Part shown: positions 1 to 8,972 of the stretch, piece by piece | Position numbering within the stretch: the first letter of the stretch is position 1 | How the letters are laid out: every line of letters begins with the position of its first letter | Source of the DNA: a filamentous cyanobacterium ESFC-1 | GTDB taxonomy: Bacteria; Cyanobacteriota; Cyanobacteriia; Cyanobacteriales; Spirulinaceae | Assembly (NCBI GenBank): GCA_000380225.1 | Contig: KB904821.1 | Span: forward strand, 3,205,531-3,269,530 | Direction: 5' to 3' | Length of the DNA stretch: 64,000 nucleotides | Made by a program: the position numbers and the translations under genes | Notes under the pieces: generated by a model | Database searches by the model: none | What the model saw: the letters and a program-made list of their open reading frames with translations, nothing else | Told to the model about the DNA's origin: nothing

Positions 1-1621
1 ATCTAATGGTTTTGTCAGCGCTACCACTGGCTAAAACTTGACCGTCAGGACGAATGGCTAAGGCATTCACCGCACTGGTATGTCCCTGTAAAACTTGTTT
101 TTCTTTCCGGGTTGCTAAGTCCCAAATCCGAATGGTTTGATCGGCACTGGCACTATATAAAATTTTACCATCTAAGTTAAAAAGTAAAGCATTAATAGAA
201 CTGGTATGACCGCTTAAATCAGCGAGTAGTTCTCCGGTTGCTAAATCCCACAATTTAATGATTTCATTCGCGCCACCACTGGCTAATATTTGACCATCAG
301 GACTAATAGCTAAATCATTAACATAACTGTTGTGATTGAAAGTTTTTAATAACTCTCCGGTGTTTAATTTCCAAACTTTGATGGTTTGATCGGCACTCGC
401 ACTAATTAACAGTTTACGATCTGCGGTAATTAAAAGGTTGTTTATTTCGCTAGTGTGACCTTGAAAGGTGCGATCGCTTTGCCAGGATCGCATTGATAAA
501 GAAGCCACAGTCTGCGTAACTGGGGGACGAGAAGAAACGAAAAAGTAACCGCCAGTTACCATTAATAACACCGCTAATCCCCCACCAATTAAACTTTTGT
601 GCTTAATATTTTTAGTTTTTTTCCCCTTTTGTAAAAAAGTGGTTTTGGCCATGACGACCGTATTTTCATCCCGTATTACATTGTGTTCAGCCGTTACAAT
701 TTCGGGATTTTTACCGCTCAATTGGTTGAGAGTTGAAATAATTTCTTGGGTGTCTTTGGGGCGATTAATGGCTTTAGGAGACATCAAGCAATCGATAAAA
801 TTAGCGAATTGGGGCGAAATTTGGGGGGCATAAGCTCGCCATTCAAACTCGTCCGTGAGGGGGTTATAAATATCTTTATCGGTGAGTTTTTTCCCCGTGA
901 GTAAATAAACAAAAGTACGTCCTAAAGCGTAAAAATCAGATTGGGGAACTGCATGACCTTTTTCCTGTTCGGGGGGTGTATATCCGGCGGAACTAATGCG
1001 CGTAATCGTTCCGGCGCTGCCAATTTGTGCGAGGTAAGTATAGGTCATTTCGCGGGCTGCACCAAAGTCAATTAAAACCAATTGACCCGAAGGACGCAGC
1101 ATAATATTTTGTAGTTTAATATCCCGATGAAAGTAGTTTTTGAGGTGAACAACTTGCAGGATTTGGGTGATTTGCTGAAGCCATTGTATTGCTTGAGATT
1201 CATCAATCAGTTGCGTTTGTTGGCGCAACCATTGTTGTAAGTTCATCCCCTCAATTTTTTCCATGACAAAGCAATGGCTAGGTTCGGGATTGTTATGAGC
1301 AAAATAGGTAAAATAAGCATCCGGTTCAACTTTAGGAATCCCCGGATGATTTAATTGACTGAGGATAACAGCTTCTTGGCGAAAAAGCTCAACGGCGCGG
1401 GTGTTTTTGTGATGGTGAGATTTGAGAACTTTGAGAATTTTGTGTTCTGTGCCGTCGCTGACTTCATAAATCGCCGCAAAACCACTATCATCATTTAAGA
1501 GTTTAGTAATGCGGTAGTCATCGCGCAGTTTTAAAGAAGAACCACAATGACGACAAACTACATTTTCAGCATTCGCTAGATCGCCCGGTTGCGGACAAAG
1601 TGGGTTAATACAGTAGCACAT
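1..1621 (-). CDS. Ser/Thr protein kinase with WD40 repeats (partial, C-terminus outside window)
   Basis: The gene runs off the left edge; 540 codons from the ATG at 1621 are visible. Residues 2-26 hold five cysteines (C2, C4, C9, C23, C26) resembling the small zinc-ribbon start of cyanobacterial 4-Cys kinases. A protein kinase domain follows, with a degenerate glycine loop near residues 41-52, HRDIKLQN at about 165-172 and DFGAAR at about 185-190. A single membrane segment lies around residues 335-360, then WD40 repeats with SADQTIKVW-type blades continue to the edge. The expected role is membrane-anchored Ser/Thr phosphorylation with an outward beta-propeller sensor; the ligand is unknown. 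The kinase call is firm, but the number of blades cannot be seen. Confidence 0.9.
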   Translation of the reverse strand, partial: MCYCINPLCPQPGDLANAENVVCRHCGSSLKLRDDYRITKLLNDDSGFAAIYEVSDGTEHKILKVLKSHHHKNTRAVELFRQEAVILSQLNHPGIPKVEPDAYFTYFAHNNPEPSHCFVMEKIEGMNLQQWLRQQTQLIDESQAIQWLQQITQILQVVHLKNYFHRDIKLQNIMLRPSGQLVLIDFGAAREMTYTYLAQIGSAGTITRISSAGYTPPEQEKGHAVPQSDFYALGRTFVYLLTGKKLTDKDIYNPLTDEFEWRAYAPQISPQFANFIDCLMSPKAINRPKDTQEIISTLNQLSGKNPEIVTAEHNVIRDENTVVMAKTTFLQKGKKTKNIKHKSLIGGGLAVLLMVTGGYFFVSSRPPVTQTVASLSMRSWQSDRTFQGHTSEINNLLITADRKLLISASADQTIKVWKLNTGELLKTFNHNSYVNDLAISPDGQILASGGANEIIKLWDLATGELLADLSGHTSSINALLFNLDGKILYSASADQTIRIWDLATRKEKQVLQGHTSAVNALAIRPDGQVLASGSADKTIR

Positions 1622-1678
1622 AGTTGGAGCTACCCAAAAATCGGGGAAGGATAGAACGTTACAGCGTCACAGATGCTT

Positions 1679-1822
1679 CTATCCCTTCATGTTACTGCGA
1701 TTTGAATGGGTTTTGTGGCGATCGCCAGATAATGTTTGGACAATAACCCATTGTCCCGTAACTGGATCGCGATAAGTTTGAAACGGATTAGCTTTTAATG
1801 GGGTTTCACAAGCTTTGGCCAT
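1679..1822 (-). CDS. Small conserved cyanobacterial protein (47 aa), unknown function
   Basis: A 47-codon frame starts at ATG 1822 (MAKACETPLKANPF...) and ends in TAG at 1679. A GGAG Shine-Dalgarno lies a few bases upstream. The core KANPFQTYRDPVTGQWVIV resembles a short protein I recall as widespread in cyanobacteria, with a TYRDPxTGxWxV pattern. It has no membrane segment and no cysteine pair. It sits between cupB and the kinase gene on the same strand. No function is known to me. The good start context and the conserved-looking core support it as a real gene. Confidence 0.6.
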   Translation of the reverse strand: MAKACETPLKANPFQTYRDPVTGQWVIVQTLSGDRHKTHSNRSNMKG

Positions 1823-1936
1823 GGCACTCCGATACCTCCCAATTTGATCCTTATCCTATTATTCTAGGGGCAGAGATTAATGAGGGGCGCGATCGCTATC
1901 ACAGGTTTTGTTGTTTGTGGTTGGTGAAAATTGTGT

Positions 1937-3067
1937 CTAAGCTTCATTCACCGTCAGCAAGCGGGAGGTTTCAAAACGATCCATCCAACCCTGTAAATAC
2001 TGACGATTTTCTTGTTGATGTTGGGGGTTTTGACTGTCGAAAGGATGGGGGGCTAAACCCTTAATCGCAGCAGTCGTGACGCAAAACATTGACTTCTGGA
2101 AACTTTGGCAAATCTGCACCCGCAAATCATCTTCTTGACGGGGGGTTTGACGATAGACATCGTGGAGATAGGACGGCAGAAAATGGCGCATATCCTGCAT
2201 TAATAGCGTCGGCGGAATACCTGACCCCCCAACGGGTATCGGGTCAGCATACAGCGCCCCGTAGGTAAAATCCCCTTGTCCCGATGGGATTTGATGGGCT
2301 TGGGCGTTGTAAGATACCGTCCCTGGAAAGGGCGTACCCCGGAAGAAAATCGCCTCGACATAAGGGACGGCGGTATCCATCAAAAAGGTGAGTCCTGCCG
2401 ACTGGGGAATAATATCGTAAGTTTCCCCGCGCAACTGGACGCTGTAGGTAATGGGCTTACTCGCATCAGCCACCAAGCCATCGAGGATATGTTGTACCAC
2501 TTGGGGAATTGAGGTAATTTCGCCCTTGTCGTAGCGATCGCTCAAACTTAAAAACATATCGCTCATCACCCGCCAAAACTGCCCCAAACCACTGTAATAC
2601 GACAGCATTCGCACTTGTTCGGGCAGATAGTCGGGAAATAAAGCATTTAAGCCCAACATGAATGGATTATTGCGCCATTGGGCTTGAATCGCAGCTTTAG
2701 CATTTTTGACAAACTCTGGCGAGTCGAGATAAGCATCTAATTTGCCGCCCCCATGCCAAAACATAGACTTCATGCAATATTCAGCATATTCGTAATTCAG
2801 GCGATCGTGAAACCAATGGGCGGTTAAACGCTTGAGAGACACATCGCCATTAAAATACTTGAAAAAGGGAAACAACACCAAAAACTGATTTTCTGAGATG
2901 TAAATCAAATTGCGGGAATAAGCATCCAAAACCACCCCATAACTTTTGAGAATCCCTACCACTTCCACCACATTCAAGGGTGAATCTTGCAGTAAATCCT
3001 GTCCCGCTTCGAGGCGTTTGATATATTCAGCGAGGGGATGGCGAGAAGTTGCAATTCGAGTCGTCAT
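1937..3067 (-). CDS. cupB: CO2 hydration protein CupB/ChpX
   Basis: This 376-residue soluble protein belongs to the CupA/CupB (ChpY/ChpX) family, which converts CO2 to bicarbonate on the cytoplasmic face of specialised NDH-1 complexes. Family features include a central FHDRL block, a WHGGG motif near residue 105 and the NPFMLGLNALFPDYLPEQ block near residues 133-150. It lies 294 bp downstream of ndhD, in the order ndhF-ndhD-cup. No cupS gene is present, so the constitutive CupB/NDH-1MS' type is favoured over the inducible CupA type. Location next to the ccm operon fits a CCM role. CupA versus CupB is decided by length and context and is less certain than the family. Confidence 0.85.
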   Translation of the reverse strand: MTTRIATSRHPLAEYIKRLEAGQDLLQDSPLNVVEVVGILKSYGVVLDAYSRNLIYISENQFLVLFPFFKYFNGDVSLKRLTAHWFHDRLNYEYAEYCMKSMFWHGGGKLDAYLDSPEFVKNAKAAIQAQWRNNPFMLGLNALFPDYLPEQVRMLSYYSGLGQFWRVMSDMFLSLSDRYDKGEITSIPQVVQHILDGLVADASKPITYSVQLRGETYDIIPQSAGLTFLMDTAVPYVEAIFFRGTPFPGTVSYNAQAHQIPSGQGDFTYGALYADPIPVGGSGIPPTLLMQDMRHFLPSYLHDVYRQTPRQEDDLRVQICQSFQKSMFCVTTAAIKGLAPHPFDSQNPQHQQENRQYLQGWMDRFETSRLLTVNEA

Positions 3068-3147
3068 TTCAGTTATCAGCAGTTAAGGGGCAGTCGGCAG
3101 TAGGCGTGTAGGGGCGGGGTTTCCCCGCCCAAGAGAGAGTTTAATTC

Positions 3148-3253
3148 TACCCCAGAAAGGAGGTCAGAAACTTCTTGCTATAGGGCAGACTCTAGAAAAG
3201 GCTCAACGCTAGAATATATCTGGGTTTCAGCCTCAAAAAGCGAATTGAAGTTT
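3148..3253 (+). repeat. Dispersed ~105-bp repeat, copy 1
   Basis: The stretch has the order CCCCAGAAAG - GTCAGAAACTT - GGGCAGACTCTA - AAAAGGCT - CGCTAGA - CAGCC - CAAAAA. The same order is found at 39786-39895, and inverted at 41167-41265. It fills most of the cupB-ndhD spacer and is preceded by a GGGGCGGGGTTTCCCCGCCC palindrome at 3110-3130. Confidence 0.75.
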
Positions 3254-3361
3254 CACGCGAGAGTTATCGCCTCATCAGTGACTACCGCAGCCAAGTCGGT
3301 AGCTTGAAATTAGGAATATTTATTACCAATAATTCTGGGTCACAGACATTGCCCTTTTGAT

Positions 3362-4882
3362 TTAGTCTAGTTGGCGGATTTTGTTTTGTTGAGCGAGATC
3401 GGTGGCAGGAATTTCAACCCGAAGCGCTGGATCGACAATTAAAGTGGCGGTGTTTAGCTCACTCCAGCGCGAAATCCAACTCGGTTGCAGCCCCAAAACC
3501 ACAATCAAAACCGCTAAAGCAATGGCGGGAAGGCGCTCAGACCACTGAACCTGGGGCATTTGGGTGACGGGGGTAGTCAAACGGCCAAAAAAGACATTAT
3601 TGACCATAAGCAAAAAATATACCGCCGTTAAGCCTGTCCCGATCATACACAGAAGCGTGGCGATTGGGAAAAGGGGGAAACTGCCGCGAAAGACCAGAAA
3701 CTCAGCGATAAAGCCAATCATACCGGGAATCCCGGCGCTGGCCATCACCCCCAAGATAGTCAAACTGCCCACCAGGGGTAAGCCTCTTTCGGGATTGAGT
3801 AAACCGTGTAAGACCCTGACATCACGGGTTCCAGTTTTTTGGTACACCACCCCGACTAATAAAAAGAGTAACGCCGAAATCAAACCGTGACCGATCATTT
3901 GATACACTGCCGCCATGAGACTGAGGGGAGTGGTTGCTGCGGTGGCAAGCAGTATATAAGCCATGTGCGCGATGGAAGAATAGGCGACGACTTTTTTCAT
4001 ATCTTGCTGCGCGATCGCGGTTAGAGCGCCATATAAAGCGCTTACAGCCGCTAACCAAGCTAACCCAGGGGCAAGTACAATCCAGGCTTCGCGAAATAAG
4101 CCCACACCAAAGCGTAATAAGCCATAAGTCCCTAGTTTTAACAATACTCCTGCCAGTAACACTGAAACCGGAGTCGAGGCTTCAACGTGCGCGTCCGGTA
4201 GCCAGGTATGAAAGGGAAAAATCGGGATTTTGATAAATAACCCCACCAACAACATCCCCAACAACCAAAATTGTAAATCGAGGGGTAGCGCCGAGGATCG
4301 CAAGGGTTCATAATCAAAGGTTGTCCCCTGGGTAAACCAGACAATCCCCAAAAAGGAAGCCAAGACAAGAAACCCGGATAAAGCTGTATAAATCAGGAAT
4401 TTCATCGCCGCATAGCCGCGACGACTGCCTCCCCATATCGCAATCAGGAAATAAAGGGGGATGACTTCAAATTCGTAAAACAGGAAAAATAAAAGTAAAT
4501 TCTGCGCTAAAAACGCCCCCGCAACGCCACCACTGAGAAACAGCATCAAGGCAAAATAAAAGCGCGATCGCCCAATTTTTTCATCGGTACTATAAATGGC
4601 AACCAGGGTTAAAAAGCTGTTGAGGACGATCAACGGCAGGGATAAGCCATCTAAGCCCAAATGGTAACTAATGCCTAAACTTGGCAACCACTCAAAACGC
4701 TCGACAAACTGCATCGAAACTTGGTCGGGGTTGAAGTTGTACCCCAATACCAGCGTCCACAGTAAGACGACACTGGCAATGGTTATGGCGATTTTCCGAT
4801 AACGATACGCTTCCCAATCGGGGGGTAATAACGCGATCGCGATCGCCCCTAGAATGGGTATCCAGATTAATGCACTTAACAT
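3362..4882 (-). CDS. ndhD4: NAD(P)H-quinone oxidoreductase subunit NdhD4
   Basis: This 506-residue proton-pumping subunit of NDH-1 (MrpD/NuoM family) has about 14 membrane helices. Visible signatures are FFLFYEFEVIPLYFLI near 130-145, the helix-7/8 GLFIKIPIFPFHTWLPDAH with its conserved lysine, and LLAGVLLKLGTYGLLRFG near 240. It lies between ndhF and cupB and so belongs to a CO2-uptake NDH-1MS complex in the thylakoid membrane; the D4 paralogue is inferred from the gene set. The ATG at 4882 is preceded by an AAAGGACTAAAGACAA repeat tract that supplies the Shine-Dalgarno. Confidence 0.9.
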   Translation of the reverse strand: MLSALIWIPILGAIAIALLPPDWEAYRYRKIAITIASVVLLWTLVLGYNFNPDQVSMQFVERFEWLPSLGISYHLGLDGLSLPLIVLNSFLTLVAIYSTDEKIGRSRFYFALMLFLSGGVAGAFLAQNLLLFFLFYEFEVIPLYFLIAIWGGSRRGYAAMKFLIYTALSGFLVLASFLGIVWFTQGTTFDYEPLRSSALPLDLQFWLLGMLLVGLFIKIPIFPFHTWLPDAHVEASTPVSVLLAGVLLKLGTYGLLRFGVGLFREAWIVLAPGLAWLAAVSALYGALTAIAQQDMKKVVAYSSIAHMAYILLATAATTPLSLMAAVYQMIGHGLISALLFLLVGVVYQKTGTRDVRVLHGLLNPERGLPLVGSLTILGVMASAGIPGMIGFIAEFLVFRGSFPLFPIATLLCMIGTGLTAVYFLLMVNNVFFGRLTTPVTQMPQVQWSERLPAIALAVLIVVLGLQPSWISRWSELNTATLIVDPALRVEIPATDLAQQNKIRQLD

Positions 4883-4883
4883 T

Positions 4884-5022
4884 TGTCTTTAGTCCTTTGT
4901 CATTTGTCTTTAGTCCTTTGTCCTTTGTCCTTTGTTGTTGGGCGGGGAAACCCCGCCCCTACAAGGCGATTGCCGATTGCCGACTGCCGACTGCCCAAAA
5001 AACTGCCGACTGCCCAAAAAAC
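4884..5022. repeat. Repeat-filled ndhF4-ndhD4 spacer
   Basis: The spacer consists of GTCCTTTGTC/ATTTGTC oligonucleotide repeats (4884-4936), a GGGCGGGGAAACCCCGCCCC palindrome (4937-4957) and CCGACTGCC / CCCAAAAAACTG tandem units (4970-5022). Comparable blocks recur at many other spacers in the window. No gene is seen. Confidence 0.7.
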
Positions 5023-5024
5023 TG

Positions 5025-6926
5025 TTAACCAGAAAAAGCCGACGACCAATAATCTAAAATCCCTTCCCATTGACCACTAAACGCCAAACCCAGAATTACA
5101 CTCACAGCCAAGAAAATCGTGAAGATATAAAACTGGGATTGACCCGAAACATTGTACTTTAGGGCATTACCGCTAAAAATAGCCGCCAAACCTACTAAAT
5201 TCACGCCGCCATCGACAATGTAGCGGTCAAACCAAGCGGTAAAGCGGGAAAACGACGACACGGCCCAAACTACGGTCATGTTGTAAACACGCTCAATATA
5301 AAAGTCGTAGGCAAATAAATCTTGGAAAAAGCGCAGATAAACTTGCGTAGGTCTTTCCCAATTACGGCGTAAGGGTATCAACGCCCCGAATAAACAACCG
5401 ACAGCCCCCGAAGCGATTAATAAGGGCATTGCCCAGTGATTCAACAGTAAAACATCTTCGATCCAGGCGTTTTCGGTGCGGACTAATAAATCCAGTTGTT
5501 GTAGGGCTACAGGCAGAAATAAGACGATCAGGGATAACGTTACCATCGGGACAGCCATAGGCCACTGCACTTCGGCACAACGGCGGGTTTTGGGGTGGGG
5601 TGGGCCGAGAAAGACTAAGCGGAAAAGGCGGGTGAGGTTAACGGCGCTTAAACCATTGACCAACAGTAATAAAATCAGCAATAAAGGGGGAATGGTGTAA
5701 AAGCCTTGTAACCATTGCTGCATTGTCCAAAACATCCCCATGGGCAGTAAAGCCACTAAACTCGCACTGCTGATGATAAAGGCCACGGTGGTTGCAGGCA
5801 TTCGCGACCCTAAGCCCCCCATCTGGGTAACATCTTGGTTGGTGGTGTTGAATATAATTGAGCCAGCACTCATGAAAAGTAAAGCTTTCGCGATCGCGTG
5901 GGTGAATAAAAGCAAAAAGGCAACGGTAGCGGGTTGACCAATGCCGACGGTAACGAAAACTAAGCCCAGATAAGCACTGGTAGAGTGAGATAAGGCGCGT
6001 TTAATATCAATTTGCGCGATCGCCATTAAGGATGCCCCAATCGCGGTAATAACGCCAATTCCCACCAACACATCCGACGCAACCAAAGACAAGGTAAAAA
6101 CCGGTTGCAATTTAATCAAGACATAAGCCCCCGCCGAAACCACAATCGAGTTGCGTAAAATCCCGGCAGGATTCGGCCCTTCCATGGCTTCATCAAGCCA
6201 TAAATTTAAGGGAAATTGAGCGCACTTTCCCGTCGGCCCGGCAATTAAAGCCAGTCCTAACAAGGTCGCGGTGAAAGGTTGCAAAGGTGCAGTTTGTACC
6301 CAATCTTTGAGTTGACTAAAATCTAAGCCTTCCCCATAACTGGATAAGGCCACGACTCCCATTAAAAGTAAAATATCCCCGACTCGTTTGGTTAAAAAAG
6401 CGTCTCGCGCGGCGGTGACAACCAGGGGTTGGGCGTACCAAAAACCGACTAATAAATAAGTCGATAAGGTCAGCATTTCCAGCAATCCATAACTCAAAAG
6501 CAAGGAATCACTGAGGGCTAAACCACTTAAAGCCGCTTCAAAAAAGCCCATCAAGCCATAAAACCGCGCCATTGACCAATCTTTTTCCATGTACCCTAGG
6601 GCATAAATTTGGGCTAACAAACTTAAGCCCGTTACCAAAGATAAAGCACCCATACTAATCGGGGAAATATCTAAGGTTAGGGTGAGGTTGAGATCGGCAA
6701 TTTGTAACCATTGGTAAGCCACTTGTTGGGGGGGTTGATGCCAGATGAAACGCAACAAGATTAGGTTATGTATCAAGGCAACCAAGGTCATTAAGATATT
6801 AAAATAGGCGGCGGGTCGCGGCCCGGTGCGGCGAACCATCCCCATCGACCAAGGTAATGTTAGTATTGCGCCAATTAAGCCATAAATAGGAATAATACTA
6901 CTGCTGGATAAAAGCCATTCAGTCAT
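5025..6926 (-). CDS. ndhF4: NAD(P)H-quinone oxidoreductase subunit NdhF4
   Basis: A 633-residue NuoL/NdhF-type antiporter-like subunit with about 16 membrane helices. The GPTGKCAQFPLNLWLDEAMEG block near residues 230-250 has LWLDEAMEGP instead of the LWLPDAMEGP of respiratory NdhF1. I recall that form in the CO2-uptake NdhF3/F4 paralogues. The protein is shorter than typical NdhF1. It is the first gene of the minus-strand ndhF-ndhD-cup cluster and diverges from ccmK2 across 840 bp. With NdhD4 it forms the distal membrane arm on which CupB sits. Assignment as F4 rather than F3 follows the absence of cupS. Confidence 0.9.
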   Translation of the reverse strand: MTEWLLSSSSIIPIYGLIGAILTLPWSMGMVRRTGPRPAAYFNILMTLVALIHNLILLRFIWHQPPQQVAYQWLQIADLNLTLTLDISPISMGALSLVTGLSLLAQIYALGYMEKDWSMARFYGLMGFFEAALSGLALSDSLLLSYGLLEMLTLSTYLLVGFWYAQPLVVTAARDAFLTKRVGDILLLMGVVALSSYGEGLDFSQLKDWVQTAPLQPFTATLLGLALIAGPTGKCAQFPLNLWLDEAMEGPNPAGILRNSIVVSAGAYVLIKLQPVFTLSLVASDVLVGIGVITAIGASLMAIAQIDIKRALSHSTSAYLGLVFVTVGIGQPATVAFLLLFTHAIAKALLFMSAGSIIFNTTNQDVTQMGGLGSRMPATTVAFIISSASLVALLPMGMFWTMQQWLQGFYTIPPLLLILLLLVNGLSAVNLTRLFRLVFLGPPHPKTRRCAEVQWPMAVPMVTLSLIVLFLPVALQQLDLLVRTENAWIEDVLLLNHWAMPLLIASGAVGCLFGALIPLRRNWERPTQVYLRFFQDLFAYDFYIERVYNMTVVWAVSSFSRFTAWFDRYIVDGGVNLVGLAAIFSGNALKYNVSGQSQFYIFTIFLAVSVILGLAFSGQWEGILDYWSSAFSG

Positions 6927-7766
6927 TCAAAATTACCTTAAAAAAACAACATATTGTTGGGTTTAGAAGTAACGGCAAGCTTCCGGTTGAGTAGGGATAT
7001 AAGATCAAGCACCGTCTAATTTTCTGACTTATAATTTTAGTAAAGAGTTGCTCTCGCGATCGCCCTGGATTACTGTTAAGTTTATTTAATTTTAACCCGA
7101 ACATAGCTTGACAAAGTAACAACTTTTTGCATGAGTTATTGCTGTGGTTGAGTTGAGTAGAAATGACCCGATTTGAGTCCTCATTTTGTCCGGCTTGGGG
7201 CGATCGCGCTGTTGCCCTTTCACCCTGATTTAATCGCGATCCCTTTACATATCCCTGAGTATTGACTCACACGGGGCTGATTTTTGGTGTCAGAGAGTCT
7301 CAGACCGATTTCAATCGCTTTTGAGGGAATTAATCCCCGAACAAAGCGATTATAAAACACCACTCTCACCCCCTCGCAAAATCCTTAAGATAGTCTTTGG
7401 GAGAAAACTCTCCCCAGCGATGTATTAATTTTTGTTAACTCACCAATTTAAAAAAATCATAAAGACTTATATTGTCAAAGGTACAAAGGTTTCCTATGCT
7501 TGTTTCTAGAAGGAAAATTTTAGAATCGCCGTTCCCGTCAAAAAAATATTAATCGGGAAATTAACCGGGTTCAAGTCGAGCCGAAAAGCGGTCGTAGATC
7601 GAGGTCGGAAAACATCCGTCTCTTAGATATTCGAGGAGCGATCGCGCCCTTTGACGACAGAATCGGTCAAAAACAGATTCAAAAATTACAGTACACCAAA
7701 TTACGCAGAGGTCAGTTTGCGTGACCTTGCCAACTGCGTTCGTTTTAACGAGGAGCTAAACAAAAA
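6927..7766. promoter_or_regulatory. Divergent intergenic region between ndhF4 and ccmK2
   Basis: This 840-bp region must hold the promoters of both the ndhF4-ndhD4-cupB cluster and the ccm operon. The 7430-7560 part is AT-rich. A GAGGAG element at 7750-7756 precedes the ccmK2 ATG. No convincing coding frame is seen, and no CcmR/CmpR site could be assigned by eye. Confidence 0.6.
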
Positions 7767-8078
7767 ATGCCAATTGCGGTAGGAATGATTGAAACTTTAG
7801 GATTTCCGGCGGTGGTAGAAGCGGCGGATGCTATGGTTAAAGCCGCTCGCGTCACCTTAGTCGGTTACGAAAAAATCGGGACTGGACGAGTCACCGTGAT
7901 CGTGCGGGGTGATGTCTCGGAAGTTCAAGCTTCGGTTTCAGCCGGAATCGACAACGCCGAGCGAGTTAATGGGGGTCAAGTCTTGTCTCACCATATTATT
8001 GCCCGTCCCCACGAAAACCTCGAATATGTCCTGCCGATTCGTTATACCGAAGAAGTCGAACAATTCCGAACGTATTAG
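7767..8078 (+). CDS. ccmK2: Carboxysome shell hexamer protein CcmK2
   Basis: A 103-residue single-BMC-domain protein ending EEVEQFRTY, the typical CcmK2 length and tail. It forms hexamers that tile the facets of the beta-carboxysome shell and pass bicarbonate and RuBP through the central pore. The pore loop reads KIGTGR at residues 36-41, where the form I recall from other CcmK2/K1 proteins is KIGSGR, so pore residue 39 is Thr rather than Ser. It is the first gene of ccmK2-K1-L-M-N. A GAGGAG Shine-Dalgarno lies about 13 bases before the ATG. Confidence 0.97.
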   Translation: MPIAVGMIETLGFPAVVEAADAMVKAARVTLVGYEKIGTGRVTVIVRGDVSEVQASVSAGIDNAERVNGGQVLSHHIIARPHENLEYVLPIRYTEEVEQFRTY

Positions 8079-8095
8079 CTTGTTTTTTTGAAATT

Positions 8096-8115
8096 TTACC
8101 CAAAAAACTGGGTAA
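8096..8115 (+). promoter_or_regulatory. Stem-loop in the ccmK2-ccmK1 spacer
   Basis: TTACCCA / TGGGTAA form a perfect 7-bp stem around a 6-base AAAAAC loop. No U-tract follows, so it is more likely an RNA-processing or stability element than a terminator. A near-identical hairpin core lies in the rbcL leader at 12381-12396. Confidence 0.55.
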
Positions 8116-8189
8116 GGAGCATCGTCGCGTTCCGCCCAATGAATTGTTAACTCATTTTCCATAAAAAATCCGTAGGAGCAAAATCAAAA

Positions 8190-8528
8190 ATGTCAATTGC
8201 AGTGGGAATGGTAGAAACCCTCGGTTTTCCGGCCGTCGTCGAAGCAGCAGACGCTATGGTCAAAGCCGCTCGCGTCACCTTAGTCGGTTATGAAAAAATC
8301 GGGACCGGACGAGTCACCGTAATCGTGCGGGGTGATGTCTCAGAAGTCCAAGCCTCGGTTTCAGCCGGAATCGATAACGTCAAGCGCGTGAGTGGCGGTC
8401 AAGTCTTGTCTCACCACATTATCGCCCGTCCTCACGAAAACCTCGAATACGTCCTGCCCATTCGCTATACCGAAGCCGTCGAACAATTCCGGGAAAGCGT
8501 GAACCCGCGACCCATCCAACGACGGTAA
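8190..8528 (+). CDS. ccmK1: Carboxysome shell hexamer protein CcmK1
   Basis: A 112-residue BMC protein that differs from the upstream CcmK2 at only about six of the first 101 positions (P2S, I8V, changes at 64-65 and 68, E95A). It then carries a basic tail, [12 protein letters not shown], absent from CcmK2. The longer tail is the usual mark of CcmK1. The pore loop is again KIGTGR with Thr39. It can be expected to form hexamers with, or alongside, CcmK2 in shell facets. A GTAGGAG Shine-Dalgarno precedes the ATG, and ccmL starts 8 bp downstream, so the two are almost certainly co-translated. Confidence 0.97.
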   Translation: MSIAVGMVETLGFPAVVEAADAMVKAARVTLVGYEKIGTGRVTVIVRGDVSEVQASVSAGIDNVKRVSGGQVLSHHIIARPHENLEYVLPIRYTEAVEQFRESVNPRPIQRR

Positions 8529-8536
8529 GTTTATAA

Positions 8537-8848
8537 ATGCAAGTTGCTAAAGTTCGCGGCACCGTCGTAAGTACGCACAAACTCCCCGGCATGACAGGCG
8601 TTAAGCTTCTGTGGGTGCAGTTTGTAGACGAACAAGGGCAGTTATTGCCTCAGTACGAAGTTGTCGCCGATCGCATCGGGGCAGGGATCGACGAATGGAT
8701 ATTAGTCAGTCGCCGCGCCCTTGCTCCCGACAGCGATACAGACGATCGCGACTTGCGTCCCATTGACGCATTAGCGATCGGCATTATCGACACAATAACC
8801 CTGGGAAATAGCTTGCTCTATAGCAAAAAAGATGAATATCGCTATTGA
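8537..8848 (+). CDS. ccmL: Carboxysome vertex pentamer protein CcmL
   Basis: A 103-residue EutN/CcmL-family protein. It starts MQVAKVRGTVVSTHK and has the RIGAGIDEWILVS block near residues 48-60, which lines the pentamer axis. The C-terminal LRPIDALAIGIIDTI matches the family. CcmL pentamers cap the twelve vertices of the icosahedral shell. It lies 8 bp after ccmK1 and 124 bp before ccmM. Length and order are those of the standard beta-carboxysome operon. Confidence 0.97.
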   Translation: MQVAKVRGTVVSTHKLPGMTGVKLLWVQFVDEQGQLLPQYEVVADRIGAGIDEWILVSRRALAPDSDTDDRDLRPIDALAIGIIDTITLGNSLLYSKKDEYRY

Positions 8849-8972
8849 AAATATCCATAGGGTTGCGAGGGTTGGTCTCGTTGTGCAGCGCGATCGCCCT
8901 CATCCCTACATCTTGTTTCTTGGGAGACGGATGGCGAGCGCTCAAACCCAGTTCAATCAGGAGGGATAACCT

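Noticed and set aside
6919..7122. 67-codon minus-strand frame upstream of ndhF4
   Set aside because: No domain, poor start context, lies in the ndhF4-ccmK2 promoter region.
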